Numbered from the stretch's first letter, positions 16,656 to 25,431 are shown. The stretch is 64,000 nt of DNA from CAWAWP01 sp963841205 (GCA_963841205.1 CAWJCH010000015.1:248001-312000); one strand, 5' to 3'. Made by a program: numbers and translations. Notes: generated from the letters alone by a model not told the origin.

Positions 16656-19286
16656 ATGACCCGCAACAAATACGTGCCGGCCGAGATCGAGCCGAAGTGG
16701 CAGTCGCGCTGGGCCGAGGATGATATCTACGCCGCGCGCGACGACGATCCGCGCCCGAAATACTACGACCTGGTCATGCTGCCCTACCCCTCCGGCGACC
16801 TGCACATCGGCCATTGGTACAACTACACCGGCGGCGACATCTACGGGCGCTACATGCGCATGCGCGGCTACAACGTCACCCAACCCATCGGCTTCGACGC
16901 CTTCGGCCTCCCCGCCGAGAACGCCGCCATCAAGCGCGACATCCAGCCGCGCACGTGGACCCTCGACAACATCGCCAACATGCGCGGCCAGCTCGCCAAG
17001 ATGGGCGCCGCCTGGGACTGGTCGCGCGAGGTCGTCACCTGCTTGCCCGACTACTACAAATGGACGCAGTGGCTCTTCCTCCAGTTCTACAAGCACGGCC
17101 AGGCCTACCGCACGAAGGCGCCCGCCAACTGGTGCCCGACCTGCAACACCAGCCTCGCCAACGAGCAGGTCGTCAACGGCGTTTGCGAGCGCTGCGGCAC
17201 GCCCGTCGAGCGCCGCGAGATCGACCAGTGGCTGATGCGCATCACCGACTACGCCGACGAGTTGCTGCGCTTCGACGGCCTGGATTGGCCCGAGAAGACG
17301 CGCCTGATGCAGACCAACTGGATCGGTCGCAGCGAAGGCGCCGAGATCCGCTTCGCCACGCACATCACCGCAACCAGCGGAAACGCGAAAAGCGGCAGAA
17401 ACGGCAAGTCCGCCAGTGCCAAATCGCGAAAAGCGGCAGAAACGGCAAGAAACTCCTCTGCCTCCGCGTCCTCTGCGAACTCCGCGGTGAAATCGGAATC
17501 TGCCTCCTTCGTCGAGATACCCGTCTTCACCACGCGCCCCGACACGATCTACGGCGTCACCTTCTTCGTGCTCGCGCCCGAGCATCCGCTGGTAGAGCAG
17601 CTCACCGCTCCGGAGCAGCGAGAGGCCGTCGAGTCCTACATGGCCGACGTGCGCCGCGAGACCGAGATCGAGCGCATGAGCACCGAGAAGGGCCGCAAGA
17701 AGACCGGCGCCGCACTGGGCACCACCGTCACCAATCCCGTGACCGGCGCCGAGGTCCCCGTCTGGATCGCCGACTACGTCCTGATGGGCTACGGCACCGG
17801 CGCCGTCATGGGCGTCCCCGCGCACGACCAGCGCGACTTCGAGTTTGCCCGCGCCTTCGGCCTGCCGATCGTCGAGGTCATCCGCGAGCCGGGCGACGAG
17901 GCCACCGATCCCGCCACGTGGGATGCGGCAAAAACGGCAAAGGGAGTCATGGTCAATTCCGGACCGTTCGACGGCACCCCGGCGGATCAGGCCGTCGGCA
18001 AGATCATCGCCTGGCTGGAGGAACACGGCGCCGGCAAAGGCAGCGTCTCCTACCGCCTGCGCGACTGGCTGATCTCGCGCCAGCGCTACTGGGGCGCGCC
18101 GATCCCGATCGTCTACTGCCCCGAGCACGGCGCGGTGCCGGTCCCGGAGGATCAGCTCCCGGTGCTGCTGCCCGACGAGGTGCGCTTCAAGCCCACCGGC
18201 GAGTCGCCGCTGCGCTACGTCCCCGAGTTCCTCAACACCACCTGCCCGATCTGCGGAGGACCTGCCACGCGCGAGACCGACACCATGGATACGTTCATCT
18301 GCTCGTCGTGGTACTTCCTGCGCTACGCCGACCCGCAGAACGCTCACGCCGCGTGGAGCGCTAAGAAGGTCGCGAAGTGGCTGCCGGTGGACATGTATAT
18401 CGGCGGCGCCGAACACGCCGTGCTGCACTTGATGTACGCGCGCTACTTCGTCAAGGCGCTGCGCGATATGGGCCTGCTGGAGATGAACGAGCCGTTCACG
18501 CGGCTCTATCACCAGGGCATCGTCCTCGGTCCCGACGGGCAGAAGATGTCGAAGTCGCGCGGCAACGTCATCGCGCCAGACGCCGTGGTCGGCGAGTTTG
18601 GCGCCGACGCCGTGCGCGGCTACCTGATGTTCATGGGCCCCTTCGATCAGGGCGGGCCTTGGAACAACCAGGGCATCGAGGGCGTGCGCCGCTTCCTCTT
18701 CCGTGTCTGGACCCTCGCGCAAGAGGTCATCGAAGCCAGCGTCGCCTCCGACTCTGTCTCCTCAGTGAACTCGGTGGTTAATTCTGGCTCTCCCGCCTCT
18801 GCCGTCGAGCGCCTGCGCCACAAGATGATCGCCCGCGTCACCGACGACTACGCCAATCTGCGTTTCAACACCGCGCTGGCCGCCCTGATGGAGTTCGTCA
18901 ACGGTCTGAATAAGGTGAAGGACGAGACGCCCGACGCCGTGCGCACGCCCGAATTCGCCGCCGCGCTCGACTCGTTGCTGTTGCTGCTCGCCCCGCTGGC
19001 GCCGCACATCGCCGAGGAGCTGTGGCATCAGCACGGGCACGCGGAGAGTGTCCACGCGCAGAGCTGGCCCGCCTACGATCCCGGGCTGACGGTGGACGCG
19101 CTCGTCACAGTCGTGGTGCAAGTAAACGGCAAACTGCGCGACAAGCTCGACGTCACCCCCGACACCTCCGAAGAGGCGTTCAAGGCGCTCGCGCTCGCCA
19201 GCGCAAAGGTGCAGTCCGCCGTCGAAGGCAGAGCAATCAAGAAGTTCATCTATGTGCCCGGTCGCCTCGCCAACATCGTCGTCTGA
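16656..19286 (+). CDS. leuS: Leucyl-tRNA synthetase
   Basis: 876 residues; it charges tRNA-Leu. The ATG at 16656 has AAGGA about 10 bases upstream. Class I signatures are present: YPSGDLHIGHWYNY (HIGH) and GQKMSKSRGNV (KMSKS). The zinc-binding CPTCNTSLANEQ...CERCGTPVE, the editing-domain TTRPDTIYGVTFFVLAPEHP and the catalytic WLISRQRYWGAPIPIVYC are all there. Unusual: residues ~237-284, at the entry to the editing domain, are a Ser/Ala/Lys/Asn low-complexity insert encoded by dispersed repeats (17384-17494). Smaller repeat-derived pieces occur at ~422-429 (DAAKTAKG) and ~695-712 (ASDSVSSVNSVVNSGS). All three keep frame and fall where loops are expected, so the enzyme is probably functional. 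Confidence 0.95.
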   Translation: MTRNKYVPAEIEPKWQSRWAEDDIYAARDDDPRPKYYDLVMLPYPSGDLHIGHWYNYTGGDIYGRYMRMRGYNVTQPIGFDAFGLPAENAAIKRDIQPRTWTLDNIANMRGQLAKMGAAWDWSREVVTCLPDYYKWTQWLFLQFYKHGQAYRTKAPANWCPTCNTSLANEQVVNGVCERCGTPVERREIDQWLMRITDYADELLRFDGLDWPEKTRLMQTNWIGRSEGAEIRFATHITATSGNAKSGRNGKSASAKSRKAAETARNSSASASSANSAVKSESASFVEIPVFTTRPDTIYGVTFFVLAPEHPLVEQLTAPEQREAVESYMADVRRETEIERMSTEKGRKKTGAALGTTVTNPVTGAEVPVWIADYVLMGYGTGAVMGVPAHDQRDFEFARAFGLPIVEVIREPGDEATDPATWDAAKTAKGVMVNSGPFDGTPADQAVGKIIAWLEEHGAGKGSVSYRLRDWLISRQRYWGAPIPIVYCPEHGAVPVPEDQLPVLLPDEVRFKPTGESPLRYVPEFLNTTCPICGGPATRETDTMDTFICSSWYFLRYADPQNAHAAWSAKKVAKWLPVDMYIGGAEHAVLHLMYARYFVKALRDMGLLEMNEPFTRLYHQGIVLGPDGQKMSKSRGNVIAPDAVVGEFGADAVRGYLMFMGPFDQGGPWNNQGIEGVRRFLFRVWTLAQEVIEASVASDSVSSVNSVVNSGSPASAVERLRHKMIARVTDDYANLRFNTALAALMEFVNGLNKVKDETPDAVRTPEFAAALDSLLLLLAPLAPHIAEELWHQHGHAESVHAQSWPAYDPGLTVDALVTVVVQVNGKLRDKLDVTPDTSEEAFKALALASAKVQSAVEGRAIKKFIYVPGRLANIVV
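17384..17494 (+). repeat. Dispersed repeats inserted in-frame in leuS (site 1)
   Basis: Two identical 25-base copies start at 17384 and 17425 and share the core AAAAGCGGCAGAAACGGCAA. They are followed at 17456-17494 by a CTCTGC/GTCCTCTGCGAA/CGGTGAAATC-type unit. Related units occur at 17925-17941, 18752-18784, 53883-53903, 54431-54470 and 54585-54623. Confidence 0.85.
18752..18784 (+). repeat. Dispersed CTCTG-type repeat in leuS (site 3)
   Basis: CTCTGTCTCCTCAGTGAACT followed by CGGTGGTTAATTC. It has the same pattern as 17456-17494 and 54585-54623 and is translated as part of a Ser/Val-rich loop. Confidence 0.75.
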
Positions 19287-19605
19287 GTGCGAGGTGTCGT
19301 GAGCCGCCACGACGCGTATATGCCCGCTCTGTGTTGACGCAGTAGGACTCGAGACGGACGAGCTTGACGTGGCGACCGCCCAGGCAGATAATACGCTGAC
19401 GCGCGAGGTCAATGGCGACGGAGATGCGCGGGCGGCTGGGAGGCTGCCCGCGCGCTTCTATTTCCCGCCGATTCCAAGGGTCCAGCGCCTCTGTTGGGCC
19501 GTTCGCGCGTCAACCGTCGGGCCGGCGGGTAGCCACACGTTCGAGACGAGATGCGCCTCTCGAACAGGGCTACCGCCGCCCGCGGGAGAATCGTCGGGGT
19601 ACAGC

Positions 19606-21753
19606 ATGCGCGCCATGCTTCCGGAACAATCGAATAGCGATGTCCTCATGAACCCTCCGCGGGACGCCCGCGTGGACGCCGCGTTGCGCACGCTGCTCGA
19701 TCTCTGCGCCCACTATATGCCGAGCGCGGACCTCGCCATCGTACTCCGCGCCTTCGATTTCGCGGACCTGAAGCACCGCGGCGTCGTGCGGCAGTCCGGC
19801 GAGCCCTACATCCTCCACCCGCTCTCCGTCGCGAGCTACGTCGCCGAGCTGGCCCTCGACGCTCACGGCGTCGCCGCCGCCCTCCTGCATGACACCGTCG
19901 AAGACACCAAGACCAGCGCCGCCGAGATCGCGCGCGAGTTCGGCCCGGCGGTCAGCGGCATCGTCGAGGGCGTCACCAAGTTCACGCAGGTGGAGACGGC
20001 GCCCGAGAACGGCGTGGACCCGCCGCTGCCCAAAATCCTCTCCGCCGAGGAATACGCCGAGCGCAAACGGTTTCAGCGCCTCGCCACGCTGCGCAAGTTG
20101 CTGCTCGCCATGCAGGACGACCCCCGCGTGCTGATCGTCAAGCTCGCTGATCGCCTCCACAACCTCCGCACGCTCGACTCTATGAATGACCGCCAGCGCG
20201 AACGTACCTCGCGCGAGACGCTCGACGTCTACGGGCCGCTGGCCGGGCGCGCCGGCCTCTACGCCATCAAGAACGAGCTCGAAGACCTTGCCTTTTCCTA
20301 CCTCGAACCGATCACGTTCGCGCGCATCCAGGCGCAGATCGCCGACGCGGTGGCGAAACGTCGTAATTGGGCGCCACGCGTCTGCGAACGGCTCCAGCGT
20401 GAGCTGCGTCGCCGCGGCATCTGCGCCGTCGTCAACTGGCGCGTGAAGCATCCCCTGCGGGCCTATTATGAAGCGGGCAAAGAGGGCATAAAGGTCGGAC
20501 AACTCACCGACCTCCTCGCCTTCCGCGTGCTGGTCCTGGAGAAAGCCGACTGCTACCGGGCGCTCTCCGTCATTCATGGCAAGTGGCGCCCCATCAAGTA
20601 CGACGACTACATCGCGCACGCCAAATCGAACGGCTACCAGTCGTTCCACACCCTCGTTTTCAACCTCGAAGGCCACGACGCCAAGCTACACATTCGCACC
20701 CACGAGATGCACCGTGCGACACAGCATGGCATCGCCGAATACTGGCTGGAGCGTGCCGCCCGTGGCGAGTATGTCGACGGCAGCTCGGCGCGCGGCATGC
20801 GCGCGCTAGTCGGCTGGGTCTCGGAGTTCGTCGAATTGGACGGCGAGCTCGGCGAAGACCCCACCGAGTTCATGAAGACCATCGAACGCGACTATTTCAA
20901 GGATCAGATCTTTATCCAAACCCCCAAGGGCGACACGCTGGAACTGCCCGAAGGGGCGACCGTGCTCGACGCCGCGTACAAGATCCACACCGACATCGGC
21001 GATCATACCGTCGGCGCCACCATCCAATCCGCCGACCAATATGGCAACCTACGCCGGCGCGTCGTCGGACCCGAGTACCTGCTCAGCCGCGGGGCGGTGA
21101 TCCACGTCCGCACGTCCCGCGATGTGCAACCCGATCCGTCGTGGCTCGGCATCGTCCAAACCGAATACGCGCGCATTAAGATCAACCGCACGTTGCGGTT
21201 GCTGCAACGACAAGGAAAAGTCCCCGGCCCCGACGAGCCAAGTCCTGTGCGCCATATGGATGGCCCGCTGGTGCACCCTTCGGGCAAGGTGGCACGAGCC
21301 GCGCTCGCGCGCTGTTGCTGCCCTTGCCCCGGCGACAAGCTGCTTGGTGTGGCGCAGCATGGCAACCTGGTGACGCTGCATCGCGACTGCTGTCGCCATC
21401 TGCAAACCACCTTGGCGCGACGGCGAGCCAACGGCGACCCCTTTGCCGAGTCGATCCCCGCCGAGTGGTCCCAGATTAACGTAAAATCATATCGGGCGCC
21501 GCTACTCATCTCTGGGCAAGACCATCGTGGCCTCATGCAGGAGATCAGCACTGCGGCCTCGCAGATGGGTCTCAACGTGGCCCACAGCAACGCCAACGCC
21601 AACACGTCGCGCTATCGCGCCGCCATCGCGATCACGCTAGACATCCCGCGCAACATCAGCCTGAACTTCGTCTTTGGACGGCTTCGCAAGGTGCCTGGCG
21701 TCCTCCGCGTCTGGCGCGACCTCGGCAAGGGATGCTTCGGGAACCCAACATGA
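19606..21753 (+). CDS. RSH (RelA/SpoT homologue) 1: intact hydrolase, degenerate synthetase
   Basis: 715 residues from the ATG at 19606; the frame is open back to 19369 but that part looks non-coding, and the exact start is uncertain. Domain order: HD hydrolase, synthetase, TGS, zinc-finger-like and ACT. The HD site is complete: YILHPLSVA, LLHDTVED (His95-Asp96) and KLADRLHNLRTL. In the synthetase, the usual RxKHxYSxYxK stretch reads RVKHPLRAYYEA, so the Ser and the following Lys are lost. The catalytic E-x-Q-I-R-T reads KLHIRT (360-365), so the Glu is Lys and the Gln is His. TGS begins DQIFIQTPKGDTLELPEGAT. The Cys cluster is RCCCPCPGDKLLG and the ACT domain ISGQDHRGLMQEISTAASQM. It is predicted to degrade but not make (p)ppGpp. 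Its stop overlaps the start of RSH2 (ATGA). Confidence 0.88.
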   Translation: MRAMLPEQSNSDVLMNPPRDARVDAALRTLLDLCAHYMPSADLAIVLRAFDFADLKHRGVVRQSGEPYILHPLSVASYVAELALDAHGVAAALLHDTVEDTKTSAAEIAREFGPAVSGIVEGVTKFTQVETAPENGVDPPLPKILSAEEYAERKRFQRLATLRKLLLAMQDDPRVLIVKLADRLHNLRTLDSMNDRQRERTSRETLDVYGPLAGRAGLYAIKNELEDLAFSYLEPITFARIQAQIADAVAKRRNWAPRVCERLQRELRRRGICAVVNWRVKHPLRAYYEAGKEGIKVGQLTDLLAFRVLVLEKADCYRALSVIHGKWRPIKYDDYIAHAKSNGYQSFHTLVFNLEGHDAKLHIRTHEMHRATQHGIAEYWLERAARGEYVDGSSARGMRALVGWVSEFVELDGELGEDPTEFMKTIERDYFKDQIFIQTPKGDTLELPEGATVLDAAYKIHTDIGDHTVGATIQSADQYGNLRRRVVGPEYLLSRGAVIHVRTSRDVQPDPSWLGIVQTEYARIKINRTLRLLQRQGKVPGPDEPSPVRHMDGPLVHPSGKVARAALARCCCPCPGDKLLGVAQHGNLVTLHRDCCRHLQTTLARRRANGDPFAESIPAEWSQINVKSYRAPLLISGQDHRGLMQEISTAASQMGLNVAHSNANANTSRYRAAIAITLDIPRNISLNFVFGRLRKVPGVLRVWRDLGKGCFGNPT

Positions 21754-24281
21754 CTCACCCCAGCACAGTCGAATCAACGTTCGGACTGACCCCGTCGCAG
21801 CCGCTAGGCCAGTTCGTCGAGGAGGGCCGCCTCCTGCGCTCCGTCGAAGGCTATCTGCCGCCGCGCGACGTCGAGCACGTGCGAGCGGCGTTGACGTATG
21901 CCCGCGAGCTCGTCATCGCTCATCCGCCGGAGCCCGCGCCCACCGTGGCTGCCAAGCCCATATCGCGCCAGGGAAGCGCCGCGGGGCAGTGGGATATCGG
22001 CTACGCCCTTGGCGTCGCGGAGACGTTGGCAGACGCCATCCACATCGACGCCATCAGCCTCGCCGCCGTGCTGCTCTATCAGGCCGTCGAGAGCCGCCAG
22101 GTGCCGCTCGCCGACATCCGGCTCCGCCTCGGCGCGGAGTATGGCGAGGCCGTCGCCCAGACCATCGCCAGCATCGAGCGGTTCGATACGCTCCAGCGCC
22201 CCGGCGCCGAGCTGCGGCGCAGCGCCCGCGAAAAGGCCGACAAGGCAATCGCCGCTGACGGCGACGATGCCGCCCGCGAGCGAAGCAAGGGTCGCGAGCG
22301 CCAGCGCCAGTTGGACGCCGAGAACGTTCGCAAGATGTTCGTCGCGATGGCCGAAGACCCGCGCGTCGCCGTCTTCAAGATTGCCGACCAGCTCCGCACC
22401 ATGCGCGCTATCCGCGACGCCGTCGCCCAGTGGTGTGCCACTCGCCCCGCCACGGATGCCGCGGTAACCGAAACCCCGGATGGCGCCGCGCAAGCCGGCG
22501 GCGCAGACGAGTGGCAGCGCGCCGCGCAAGAGACGCGCGACATCTACGCGCCGCTCGCCGGGCGCCTGGGCATGGGCCGCGTCGAAGGCGAGCTGGAAGA
22601 CCTCGCTTTCGCCGTCCTTGAACCAGACGACTACGCCAGCCTGCGTGAGGCCGTCGCCGAATACACGCAGGAGCGCAACTCCTATGTCGAGCGCGTCGTC
22701 ACCGTGCTGCGCGACGAGATGGCGAAGCTCGGCCTTCGCGCCGAGGTCTCGGGCCGCGTCAAGCATCTCTACAGCATCTACAAGAAGGTCAAGCGCTCCG
22801 GCGACGTCGATCTCTCCGCGCTCTACGACGTCCTAGCGTTCCGTGTCATCGTGCCCACCGTCGCGGATTGCTACCTCGCGCTCGGCCACGTCCACGCGCT
22901 CTGGCCGCCGAAGGACGGGCGCATCAAGGACTTCATCGCCACGCCGAAGCCCAACGGCTACGAATCGCTGCACACGACCGTCTTCTGCCTCGACTCGCGC
23001 CTGGCCGAGATCCAAATCCGCACGCCAGAGATGCACCAAATGGCCGAATACGGCGTCGCGATGCACTGGTATTACAAAGATGTGGGCGACGCCGCCTCCG
23101 CGCAGGCCGCCTCGCTGAAGAATTGGGTCGAGCAAGTCAAGCACTGGCAGGACGAACTGGCCCGGCCCGCGCATGCCGATCGCACCGTCGCCGCCGTCAC
23201 ACGCGAGATGCTGAAGGAGCGCATCTTCGTCTACACACCAGCCGGCGACGTCAAAGACGTGCCCGCCGGCGCGACGCCGCTCGACTTTGCCTACCTGATC
23301 CACTCGGACGTCGGCAATCACGTCTCCGGCGTCCGCGTCTCCTCCACAGACGGCAGCGGGCGCATGGTGCGCCGCCTCGTGCCGCTCGACTATGAGCTGC
23401 GCAACGGCGACGTCGTCGAGATCCTCACGCGCAAAGACGCTCATCCCACCCGCGACTGGCTCAAGGTCGCGGGCACGAAGTCCGCGCGCGACAAGATCAA
23501 CCGCTACCTCAAAGATCACGAGCGCGACATCGACCGCCAGATCGGCCACGACCGGCTCGATCGCGAGCTGCGGCTCTTGGGCCTGCGCAAAGGCTACGAC
23601 GACCTCACCGACGATGACCTCGAATGGTTGGTGGCGCAGTTCCCCCAGCCGGATCTCGTCGCCCTGCTCGTCGCCGTCGGCGCCGAGAAGCTGCGCGTCT
23701 CCGCCGTGGTGAATAAGCTGCGCGAGCGACTGTTCCCGGCCGCGCCCGCCGAAACGCCCGCCGAGGTGCCGAGTGCGCCGCGCGAGAGCGTCACCACGGC
23801 GAGCGTCGCCGGCATGGAGGGCATGCTCACGCGGCTGGCGAGTTGCTGCAATCCGCTGCCGGGCGACGACCTCTTGGGCTTCGTCTCGCGCGGGCGCGGC
23901 GTGGTGATCCATCGCGCGGACTGCCCCAACCTCGCGCACCTGCTGGCCGCCGAGCCGGAGCGTGAAGTGGCCGTCAAGTGGCCGGAAGACCTCGCCGGCA
24001 AGCAGTCGTTCAAGGCCCCCATCGTGGTGGTCGCCATCGATCGCCCCGGCCTGCTGATGGACGTCACCGGCGTGATCTCCGGCCAGAAGATCAACATGGT
24101 CAACGTCACCACCAGCACCAACGCACGCCAGCATCGCGCCGTCATCACCGCGACGCTTGAGATCACGCGCCCCGAGCAGGCACAGGCGGTGATAAAAGCA
24201 CTGCAGCAGGTAGACAGCGTGCAAACCGTCGAGCGCAAGCGCCCCAAGCTGCCCCTCGCCGGCCGCTCCGGGCGCAAGTAA
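21750..24281 (+). CDS. RSH (RelA/SpoT homologue) 2: intact synthetase, dead hydrolase (RelA-like)
   Basis: 843 residues from the ATG at 21750, which overlaps the RSH1 stop by 4 bases (ATGA); an upstream in-frame ATG at 21732 is possible. The HD domain is degenerate: the LLHDTVED equivalent is LLYQAVES (Tyr110-Gln111), the first His region reads WDIGYALGVA, and KLADRLHNMR reads KIADQLRTMR. The synthetase is canonical: SGRVKHLYSIYKKVKRSG, LAFRVIVPTVADCYLALG, KDFIATPKPNGYESLHTTVF and EIQIRTPEMHQMAEYG (Glu420). TGS (RIFVYTPAGDVKDVPAGATP), the Cys motif SCCNPLPGDDLLGF and the ACT domain (VVAIDRPGLLMDVTGVISGQ) follow. It is predicted to make (p)ppGpp without degrading it. Translational coupling suggests matched amounts of the two proteins. 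Confidence 0.92.
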   Translation: MTHPSTVESTFGLTPSQPLGQFVEEGRLLRSVEGYLPPRDVEHVRAALTYARELVIAHPPEPAPTVAAKPISRQGSAAGQWDIGYALGVAETLADAIHIDAISLAAVLLYQAVESRQVPLADIRLRLGAEYGEAVAQTIASIERFDTLQRPGAELRRSAREKADKAIAADGDDAARERSKGRERQRQLDAENVRKMFVAMAEDPRVAVFKIADQLRTMRAIRDAVAQWCATRPATDAAVTETPDGAAQAGGADEWQRAAQETRDIYAPLAGRLGMGRVEGELEDLAFAVLEPDDYASLREAVAEYTQERNSYVERVVTVLRDEMAKLGLRAEVSGRVKHLYSIYKKVKRSGDVDLSALYDVLAFRVIVPTVADCYLALGHVHALWPPKDGRIKDFIATPKPNGYESLHTTVFCLDSRLAEIQIRTPEMHQMAEYGVAMHWYYKDVGDAASAQAASLKNWVEQVKHWQDELARPAHADRTVAAVTREMLKERIFVYTPAGDVKDVPAGATPLDFAYLIHSDVGNHVSGVRVSSTDGSGRMVRRLVPLDYELRNGDVVEILTRKDAHPTRDWLKVAGTKSARDKINRYLKDHERDIDRQIGHDRLDRELRLLGLRKGYDDLTDDDLEWLVAQFPQPDLVALLVAVGAEKLRVSAVVNKLRERLFPAAPAETPAEVPSAPRESVTTASVAGMEGMLTRLASCCNPLPGDDLLGFVSRGRGVVIHRADCPNLAHLLAAEPEREVAVKWPEDLAGKQSFKAPIVVVAIDRPGLLMDVTGVISGQKINMVNVTTSTNARQHRAVITATLEITRPEQAQAVIKALQQVDSVQTVERKRPKLPLAGRSGRK

Positions 24282-24328
24282 CCGCCCTCGACCCTGCACG
24301 CCGCTTGCTTGCCACGCATCCAGACGGT

Positions 24329-24358
24329 TTGACACGAGAGCCGGCGCGCGACTATACT
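24329..24358 (+). promoter_or_regulatory. Promoter of tRNA-His
   Basis: TTGACA (24329-24334), an 18-base spacer and TATACT (24353-24358), 19 bases before the tRNA. Near-consensus for the vegetative sigma factor. Confidence 0.65.
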
Positions 24359-24377
24359 ACGTGCGCCATCTCGCATG

Positions 24378-24450
24378 GTGACCGTAGCTCAATTGGCAGA
24401 GCGCCAGATTGTGGCTCTGGAGGTCGTGGGTTCGAGCCCCATCGGTCACC
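24378..24450 (+). tRNA. tRNA-His (anticodon GTG)
   Basis: 73 bases with a full cloverleaf: acceptor GTGACCG/CGGTCAC, D arm GCTC...GAGC, anticodon stem CCAGA-TTGTGGC-TCTGG with GTG at the centre, and a T loop TTCGAGC. A G at 24377 and a C at 24450 could give the extra G-1:C73 pair of tRNA-His. Its 3' part, from 24399, is the left attachment site of the integrated element, so the element has restored the tRNA. Confidence 0.95.
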
Positions 24451-24452
24451 CC
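24399..24452 (+). other. attL: 54-bp attachment repeat (within tRNA-His)
   Basis: Identical to 33590-33643. It begins at GAGCGCCAGATTGTGG, inside the D arm, and runs two bases past the tRNA end. Confidence 0.85.
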
Positions 24453-24464
24453 CGCAATTCCCCA

Positions 24465-24504
24465 GATGCCCCGAGGCCCGATGAAATCAGGGTTTCGGGG
24501 CATC
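24465..24504 (+). terminator. Terminator hairpin after tRNA-His
   Basis: GATGCCCCGA and TCGGGGCATC form a perfect 10-bp stem with a 20-base loop. The same arms recur at 33656-33695 after the attR copy with a different loop, so each side of the element carries its own tRNA terminator. Confidence 0.7.
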
Positions 24505-24562
24505 GCTACTTTCCCGCTTTCGTGCTCGAAAAGTGACCAAGTACCCCCAAAAATACCCAGAG

Positions 24563-24609
24563 TCTGGAGGTCTCAAATGGCTCGAACGCTTGCTAGCGAG
24601 ACCTCCAGA
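24563..24609. repeat. 12-bp inverted repeat near the left end of the element
   Basis: TCTGGAGGTCTC (24563-24574) and GAGACCTCCAGA (24598-24609) are perfect complements 23 bases apart. They lie between attL and the first gene and could be a terminator for the leftward operon or an integrase arm site. Nothing else is visible in 24453-24680. Confidence 0.6.
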
Positions 24610-24680
24610 TTCCTATTCCAGACACCATTTCGCGGTTTTTATCTGCAATGTTGGGCGGCACTTTGAAGGATGGGCTTGGG

Positions 24681-24950
24681 CTAGCGCACTTCCACCGGCG
24701 GCAACGGCTGCACCTGCGGGATGGTATCGTGCCACGTCGCTTCGTCCGGTGCTGCCAGCAACACTCGCTCGCCCCAGACGGTGACGTATGGGACAATGGT
24801 CGCCTCAACTTCCAGCCCGTCCGCATCGTAGAGGACGGCTCGCTCGCCCTCGTGGAGCGGTGGTTGTCCGTCTTCCTGGAGATACTTGACCAGCCCGACC
24901 GGCTCGCTGGTCAGGGTGTTGAAATCCACATGGATGCGCTGCATGGTCAT
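24681..24950 (-). CDS. Small acidic protein of unknown function (second gene of a coupled pair)
   Basis: 89 residues, not recognised. It reads MQRIHVDFNTLTSEPVGLVK, then GERAVLYDADGLEVEATIVP and LAAPDEATWHDTIP. It is acidic and compact, with no membrane segment. The start overlaps the stop of the 129-residue gene by 4 bases (ATGA at 24950..24947); a second Met three codons in is equally possible. The tight coupling of two small unknown genes on a mobile element is reminiscent of a toxin-antitoxin pair, but no known fold was identified. Confidence 0.6.
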   Translation of the reverse strand: MTMQRIHVDFNTLTSEPVGLVKYLQEDGQPPLHEGERAVLYDADGLEVEATIVPYVTVWGERVLLAAPDEATWHDTIPQVQPLPPVEVR

Positions 24951-25336
24951 GGCGTCCTCCTCGGACGTACTCGATGCGGATTGGGAACCTGGGTGAAGGT
25001 ATCGTGCAACTCCTGCGCGACGGGGAGCGGAAGCTGCGTGAGCATGTTCCCCGTCGCATCATACAGCACCACGAAGGTGTGGTGATAACCCGCGCCCGGA
25101 CTCGGCACCAAGCGGAAGTCGTACCCTAGCGACTGGAGCGCGTTCCGCAGGTCACGCTCCTGGGCGATGCTCACCTGTGCGTTGGGAAACTGGCCCGCGC
25201 GGGCCAACTCCTGCCAGGGTAGGGTGCTGTCGAATTGCACCGAGAAACCATAGAGACCGGCTACGCCGAGATGTTGCCGGTAGCCCATCACCAAATCCCC
25301 GGCGTTGGCCTCGCCCGCTCGCACGACCCAGACCAT
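24947..25336 (-). CDS. Unknown small protein (first gene of a coupled pair)
   Basis: 129 residues, not recognised. It begins MVWVVRAGEANAGDLVMGYR and continues HLGVAGLYGFSVQFDSTLPW, DLRNALQSLGYDFRLVPSPG and GYHHTFVVLYDATGNMLTQLP, and ends in a Pro/Arg-rich tail. The alternation of strands and helices, with conserved-looking Arg, His-His and Tyr, suggests a small soluble enzyme. It lies directly downstream of the integrase on the same strand, with about 95 bases between, and upstream of the 89-residue gene. A toxin role is only a hypothesis. Confidence 0.6.
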   Translation of the reverse strand: MVWVVRAGEANAGDLVMGYRQHLGVAGLYGFSVQFDSTLPWQELARAGQFPNAQVSIAQERDLRNALQSLGYDFRLVPSPGAGYHHTFVVLYDATGNMLTQLPLPVAQELHDTFTQVPNPHRVRPRRTP

Positions 25337-25431
25337 AGGCTTCCTCGCTTCCCACTAGCTCTGCTCTGCCACGCCACCCGCGAGCACGGCCCTCGCCGAG
25401 ACGCGAATGGCGCGACGGGCTTGTGCTATCC

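Noticed and set aside
16488..18722. A 744-codon minus-strand frame across leuS
   Set aside because: Antisense shadow of leuS with Gly/Val/Ala/Asp composition and no ribosome site.
19369..19605. N-terminal extension of RSH1
   Set aside because: Open frame with GTG start but low-complexity, no motif, and no ribosome site.
22833..24335. A 500-codon minus-strand frame across RSH2
   Set aside because: Shadow of the RSH2 gene, whose domains are unambiguous.
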